From Labilibaculum antarcticum (GTDB lineage: Bacteria; Bacteroidota; Bacteroidia; Bacteroidales; Marinifilaceae), in assembly GCF_002356295.1 (NCBI RefSeq), contig NZ_AP018042.1:4124361-4188360 (forward strand): 64,000 nucleotides of DNA, read 5' to 3'. The notes beneath the pieces are model-generated. The model saw only the letters and a program-made list of their open reading frames with translations. It was not told the DNA's origin and did not search any database. The position numbers and the translations under genes were made by a program. Position 1 is the first letter of the stretch. Every line of letters starts with the position of its first letter. Positions 60,308 through 64,000 of this stretch are shown in pieces.

Positions 60308-61258
60308 ATGATTAGTAGAAGATTGCTTCGTGTTAAGGTGTTACAAATTCTGTATGCCTATTATAAAAATCAAGATCGCACAATAGCTAAAGCCGAAAAG
60401 GAATTGTTCTTTAGTGTCGGGAAAGCTTACGATTTGTATCATTATTTACTTCTACTTATTGTGGATGTTGCTTTTGTTTCTGAAAAGAAGATTGATAAAT
60501 TAAGAGACAAAATTGTTCCATCTCATGAGGATCTAAATCCCAACACAAGATTTATTGACAATGCTGTAATAAAGCAGTTAGCGAATAACATTCAGTTGAG
60601 TAGCTATTCTAATACGAACACCATAAATTGGGATGATCAGGAGGATTACGTTCGGATTTTGCGCGAAAAATTGATTAGCTCAGACTTGTATCAGGAATAT
60701 ATGAACGCACCTGAATGTACCTATGCAAGAGATAAGAAATTTGTTGAGAAATTTTATACTCATATTATTGCTGCAGATGAGGATTTTTATGGTGTGATGG
60801 AAGAAAAGAGCATCTATTGGAATGATGAGATCGAGTTCATTATTAGTATGGTTGCAAGAACAATAAAAGGTTTCACTAAAGATGACGATACTCATACTTC
60901 ATTAATGCCTTTGTTTAAAGATCGTGACGATGAGGAGTTTATGAAAACTTTGTTCCGCAAGGCTATTATAAATCATCCTGAACATCAGGGATTAATTGAG
61001 GCTAATACTAAAAATTGGGATTTGGAGCGTATTGCATACATGGATATTTTAATCATGGAGTTAGCTCTTACTGAAATAAAAGAATTCTCAAGTGTTCCGG
61101 TTAAAGTGAGTTTTAACGAATATCTTGAAATTGCGAAGTTCTATAGTACAGCTAATAGTAGTACTTTTATTAATGGTATTCTGGATAAAATGGTACAGGA
61201 ACTAAAAGCCAATGGTACCGTTAAAAAAGTAGGTAGAGGCTTAATTGAAGGGAAATAG
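60308..61258 (+). CDS. nusB: Transcription antitermination protein NusB
   Basis: A 316-residue NusB. The RNA-binding helical domain is at the C-terminus: EHQGLIEANTKNWDLERIAYMDILIMELAL and VSFNEYLEIAKFYSTANSSTFINGILDKM are the family signatures. The start MISRRLLRVKVLQILYAYY is also typical. It is about twice the size of E. coli NusB because of a middle insertion, as is usual in Bacteroidota. The open frame extends 67 codons upstream, but that part includes the promoter. It is part of rRNA antitermination complexes. Confidence 0.93.
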   Translation: MISRRLLRVKVLQILYAYYKNQDRTIAKAEKELFFSVGKAYDLYHYLLLLIVDVAFVSEKKIDKLRDKIVPSHEDLNPNTRFIDNAVIKQLANNIQLSSYSNTNTINWDDQEDYVRILREKLISSDLYQEYMNAPECTYARDKKFVEKFYTHIIAADEDFYGVMEEKSIYWNDEIEFIISMVARTIKGFTKDDDTHTSLMPLFKDRDDEEFMKTLFRKAIINHPEHQGLIEANTKNWDLERIAYMDILIMELALTEIKEFSSVPVKVSFNEYLEIAKFYSTANSSTFINGILDKMVQELKANGTVKKVGRGLIEGK

Positions 61259-61280
61259 AATTAAACGGACTATTATATAG

Positions 61281-61313
61281 AATGCGCTTATCTTAGGGTA
61301 ATGCGCATTTTTT
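61281..61313 (+). terminator. Probable terminator after nusB
   Basis: aatgcgc and gcgcatt pair across a 15-base loop, then a T-rich stretch. It lies 23 bases past the stop. Confidence 0.6.
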
Positions 61314-61385
61314 ATTTTATTGCACTTCGCAAATATTCTTCCATTAAAATTCACTACTTTCGAAAATCAATATGTTTGAAAAATA

Positions 61386-61859
61386 ATGAAGAAAATAATT
61401 CTTTTTAAAATTCTCAATTATCTTTATTACACTGTTTATTTGTTGGTGCTGGCAATATTTTTGATCCAATGTTCCTCTGATAAAAAAACAAAGATTGAAA
61501 ATAAAGTGATTGATGGAAAAGCTTCGGAACAAATTATTATGACGAAAGGCTTTCCTAAGTTTGAGTTTACTAAAGAATTGCATAAATTTGGGGAGATTTC
61601 CGCAGGGGAAATAGTTGTTTGTGATTTCTTTTTTAAGAATATAGGATCAAAAGATTTAGTAATTAAGAACATTGAAACAAGTTGTGGGTGCACTGCCGTT
61701 AAATGGGATAAGAAACCAGTAGCAATTGGAGAAGAATCTCATATTACTGTAGAGTTCGACTCAAAAGGAAGATATGGAAAACAATATAAGGTGATTACTG
61801 TTTTTTGCAATACTTTATATGGAACAAAGGAGTTGGTAATTACTGCTCAAGTGAAATAG
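61386..61859 (+). CDS. DUF1573 lipoprotein-like protein
   Basis: A 157-residue exported protein. The N-terminal segment YTVYLLVLAIFLIQCSSDKK is a lipoprotein signal with a lipobox ending in Cys. The mature part is a DUF1573 immunoglobulin-like domain: FEFTKELHKFGEISAGEIVVCDFFFKN, SCGCTAVKWDKKP and VEFDSKGRYGKQYK. Function unknown; such proteins are widespread in Bacteroidota. It lies between nusB and yajC on the same strand. Confidence 0.88.
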   Translation: MKKIILFKILNYLYYTVYLLVLAIFLIQCSSDKKTKIENKVIDGKASEQIIMTKGFPKFEFTKELHKFGEISAGEIVVCDFFFKNIGSKDLVIKNIETSCGCTAVKWDKKPVAIGEESHITVEFDSKGRYGKQYKVITVFCNTLYGTKELVITAQVK

Positions 61860-61913
61860 AATAATTAGTATTTATATAATAATATGGCCTTAGGCCTTAA
61901 AACTCAGGATTGA

Positions 61914-62234
61914 ATGGATAATTTATTGAACATCTTATTGATGACGCAACCTCAAGAAGGCGCAAACCCGATTATGCAATTTGTACCTCTAATTCTAATC
62001 GTAGTGGTATTTTATTTTTTCATGATTCGTCCGCAAATGAAAAAGCAGAAGGATTTGAAGAAATTCCGTGAAGATTTGAAAAAAGGTGATAAGGTTGTAA
62101 CTACAGGTGGTATTTACGGGAAAGTTATTGAGATTCAAGAGACTGTAATTATCATGGAAGTTGAAGGACAAAATCGTTTGAAAATTGACAAAGCAGCGGT
62201 GGTTAAAGATATGAGTGATGTCGCTCAAAAATAA
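61914..62234 (+). CDS. yajC: Preprotein translocase subunit YajC
   Basis: A 106-residue single-helix membrane protein of the Sec translocon accessory complex (SecDF-YajC). [29 protein letters not shown] is the helix and its conserved basic exit. [21 protein letters not shown] is the YajC core. Normal length. secD and secF are not in the window. It ends with a strong terminator. Confidence 0.95.
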   Translation: MDNLLNILLMTQPQEGANPIMQFVPLILIVVVFYFFMIRPQMKKQKDLKKFREDLKKGDKVVTTGGIYGKVIEIQETVIIMEVEGQNRLKIDKAAVVKDMSDVAQK

Positions 62235-62241
62235 TTGTTTT

Positions 62242-62271
62242 GACTGTGCTCTTTGAGCACAGTCTCTTTTT
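62242..62271 (+). terminator. Intrinsic terminator after yajC
   Basis: gactgtgctc and gagcacagtc form a perfect 10-bp stem with loop ttt, then a T-rich run. It ends 15 bases before the next gene's start. Confidence 0.9.
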
Positions 62272-62285
62272 AAACTTTCCAAACA

Positions 62286-63299
62286 TTGGGTATTCCAGAT
62301 CTTCAAAAGGTAAAGGCGTTTTTTAATACAGGAAAAATCGCTTCGAATAAGAAACTACTTGTGTATGTTTTTTTTGTTGGGATTGCTACAATATTTTGGT
62401 TCTTAAATGCTCTGGGTAAAGAATATACAACTACGGTAAACTACCCGGTACGTTACATTAATTTGCCACAGAATAAGGTTCTTACCAATAAGCTACCTGA
62501 ACATTTTGCCTTAAAAGTTAATGCGTATGGTTTCGATTTGCTACGCTATAAGCTAAGTTCAGCTTTTCTATCTAATCCATTTGATGTTGGCCTTTATACT
62601 AACAATCGCATGGAAAATAGCTCCCTTCGCAACTATTCTCTTACTACTTCTCAAATAGTGAACCTGTTCGAGAAGGATTTATCCTCAAGTATCAAATTGA
62701 TAAGTATTTTACCGGATACGATCATGTTTGAGTTTTCTCCGATCGTAGAAAAGAAAGTTCCAATTAAGAGCATGGTTTCAATTAGCTTTGAACAACAATA
62801 CATGCTTGATGAAGCAATCTCATTGGAAATGGACAGTGTGGTTTTGAAAGGCCCGAGTTCGAAGCTGGATAGTGTTTATTTTGTTGAGACCGAGAGACTT
62901 GTTTTAAAAGATTTAAATAAGACAGCTAAAAGGAATGTTAGTTTAAAGCAGATTAAGGGGATTAAATTTTCTCAACGGAAAATTGAGATCACTGTCCCGG
63001 TAGAACAGTTTACCGAAGAGAAAATGAACGTTCCTGTGAAAGTAAGTAATTTGCCCGATTCTCTTTTACTTAGATTGTTTCCAGGGGATGTTAAGGTGTC
63101 TTATTTTGTAGGATTTAAAAAGCACGATAAGGTTTCTGCGGATTTGTTCGATATAAGAGTAGATTATAATCAGACCTCTGAGGAGGGGAGCAATAAGTTA
63201 AAGATAAGGTTGTTGAGTAATCCTAGTTTTGTAACGAATGTTCGTTTTCATCCTCAGGAAGTTACTTACCTAATAGAGAAGAAGAAATCATTCAAATAA
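62286..63299 (+). CDS. YbbR-like domain protein
   Basis: A 337-residue protein with one N-terminal helix (LLVYVFFVGIATIFWFLNAL) and extracytoplasmic YbbR-like beta domains, beginning KEYTTTVNYPVRYINLP. In Firmicutes the YbbR protein CdaR regulates the cyclic-di-AMP cyclase, but in Bacteroidota the role is unsettled. The best start is a TTG at 62286 (MGIPDLQKVKAFF); no ATG is available before the helix. It starts just after the yajC terminator and precedes coaE by 46 bases. Confidence 0.82.
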   Translation: MGIPDLQKVKAFFNTGKIASNKKLLVYVFFVGIATIFWFLNALGKEYTTTVNYPVRYINLPQNKVLTNKLPEHFALKVNAYGFDLLRYKLSSAFLSNPFDVGLYTNNRMENSSLRNYSLTTSQIVNLFEKDLSSSIKLISILPDTIMFEFSPIVEKKVPIKSMVSISFEQQYMLDEAISLEMDSVVLKGPSSKLDSVYFVETERLVLKDLNKTAKRNVSLKQIKGIKFSQRKIEITVPVEQFTEEKMNVPVKVSNLPDSLLLRLFPGDVKVSYFVGFKKHDKVSADLFDIRVDYNQTSEEGSNKLKIRLLSNPSFVTNVRFHPQEVTYLIEKKKSFK

Positions 63300-63345
63300 A
63301 CCAGTATTACCTTCTGGTGAAAAGGAATATAAATAGGAACCAGTA

Positions 63346-63939
63346 ATGTTGAAAATTGGCTTAACAGGAGGCATCGGATCAGGAAAATCAATTGTTGGGA
63401 AAGCATTTGAGATGATGGGAGTTCCTGTTTATGTTGCCGATATTGAGGCGAAAAGATTAATGGTTTCAAATGAGGAAGTGCGGAAATTAATAATTTCCCG
63501 TTTTGGACATGGAATTTATGATTCCAATTTAAATTTAAATCGAAAATTATTAGCCGAAATTGTATTCAATGACTCAGAATCATTAAAAGCTATTAATTCA
63601 ATTGTTCATCCTGCTGTTAGAGCTGATTTTAAAAGATGGAGTAATCAATATTCTCAAATCGCCTATGTGATACAAGAATCTGCTATTCTTTTTGATACGG
63701 GTTTATATCGGGATTTCGATAAAATTATTACGGTTACTGCTGAAGAAGAGATAAGAATTCAAAGAGTAGTTGATCGAGATTCGGCGGGTAGAGAACAAAT
63801 CGTGGAAAGAATGAGAAATCAACTTTCGGAATCTGAAAGGATTGCAAGAGCAGATTTTGTAATTTACAACAGCACGGAGTTGATCCTTCCTCAAATTGAC
63901 CTGATTGATAAGCAAATTAGGTTTCTGGCCAGCAGATAA
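63346..63939 (+). CDS. coaE: Dephospho-CoA kinase
   Basis: A 197-residue P-loop kinase, the last step of coenzyme A synthesis (ATP + dephospho-CoA). Motifs: LKIGLTGGIGSGKSIVGKAF (Walker A GGIGSGKS), VPVYVADIEAKRLM, NSIVHPAVRADF, VIQESAILFDTGL and the lid RVVDRDSAGREQIVERMRNQ. Normal length. It ends about 60 bases before the window edge. Confidence 0.96.
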   Translation: MLKIGLTGGIGSGKSIVGKAFEMMGVPVYVADIEAKRLMVSNEEVRKLIISRFGHGIYDSNLNLNRKLLAEIVFNDSESLKAINSIVHPAVRADFKRWSNQYSQIAYVIQESAILFDTGLYRDFDKIITVTAEEEIRIQRVVDRDSAGREQIVERMRNQLSESERIARADFVIYNSTELILPQIDLIDKQIRFLASR

Positions 63940-64000
63940 ATTCAATACATGTTAAACTTTGTTAATAGAATCGCTTTTTTAGAAGTGCGATTTATAAATA

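Noticed and set aside
1-64000. CRISPR arrays, rRNA or tRNA genes, restriction or anti-phage systems
   Set aside because: No regularly spaced repeats, no tRNA-like cloverleaf and no relevant protein families were found.

Overview
The window reads as the chromosome of an AT-rich, anaerobic or microaerobic member of the Bacteroidota, probably a marine relative of the Marinilabiliales/Marinifilaceae. This is inferred from family content: a FeoA-FeoB fusion, DUF3276 (PUR-like), YbbR, DUF4105 and GNAT/NRDE pairs, a split YeeE/YedE transporter, and -33 TTG / -7 TAnnTTTG promoters of the Bacteroidota type. I found no rRNA, tRNA, CRISPR array, intact transposon or phage.

Layout. 1-4.3 kb: a truncated hypothetical gene, a seven-motif membrane cytochrome c, a fused double adenylate kinase whose second half has lost key residues, a DGC zinc-binding protein and a 21-bp tandem repeat. 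4.3-10.3 kb: a MacB-type ABC exporter (minus strand) divergent from an NtrC-type response regulator and its histidine kinase; a sigma-54-like promoter and a perfect inverted repeat lie between them. 10.4-12.4 kb: small DUF3795, DUF2892 and SRPBCC genes. 12.5-13.9 kb: asnA, preceded by two consecutive asparagine-rich leader peptides, each followed by an intrinsic terminator. This tandem attenuator is the most striking structure in the window. 14.1-26.8 kb: a cold-shock protein and two menaquinone clusters (thioesterase-menF-menD-menB and menA-menC-menE), separated by acetyltransferases, palindromic repeats, an orphan hybrid sensor kinase and an HD-domain protein.

28.3-36.6 kb: a sulfur-respiration locus. 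It has mobA (cofactor maturation), a Tat-exported PsrA/PhsA-type molybdoenzyme, its Fe-S and NrfD membrane subunits, two half-size YeeE/YedE sulfur transporters, a rhodanese-like protein with Ser in place of the catalytic Cys, and a FadL-type outer-membrane channel. Menaquinol from the men genes is the natural electron donor for such a reductase. 36.7-50 kb: housekeeping genes (ATP-grasp, DinB, TANGO2-like, pckA, xerD, aroQ, pyk, acyl-ACP thioesterase) and a TPR sensor kinase; a 1.1-kb stretch at 40.8-42.0 kb has no recognisable gene. 50-64 kb: lolA-ftsK, a lipoprotein, arcC-arcB for citrulline breakdown, feoAB with a palindromic operator at its promoter, a PUR-like protein, and the run nusB-DUF1573-yajC-ybbR-coaE.

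Several gene starts differ from the longest open frame. I chose the ATG that fits family length, notably for asnA, nusB, pyk, arcC, menA, menE, mobA and the downstream SRPBCC gene.
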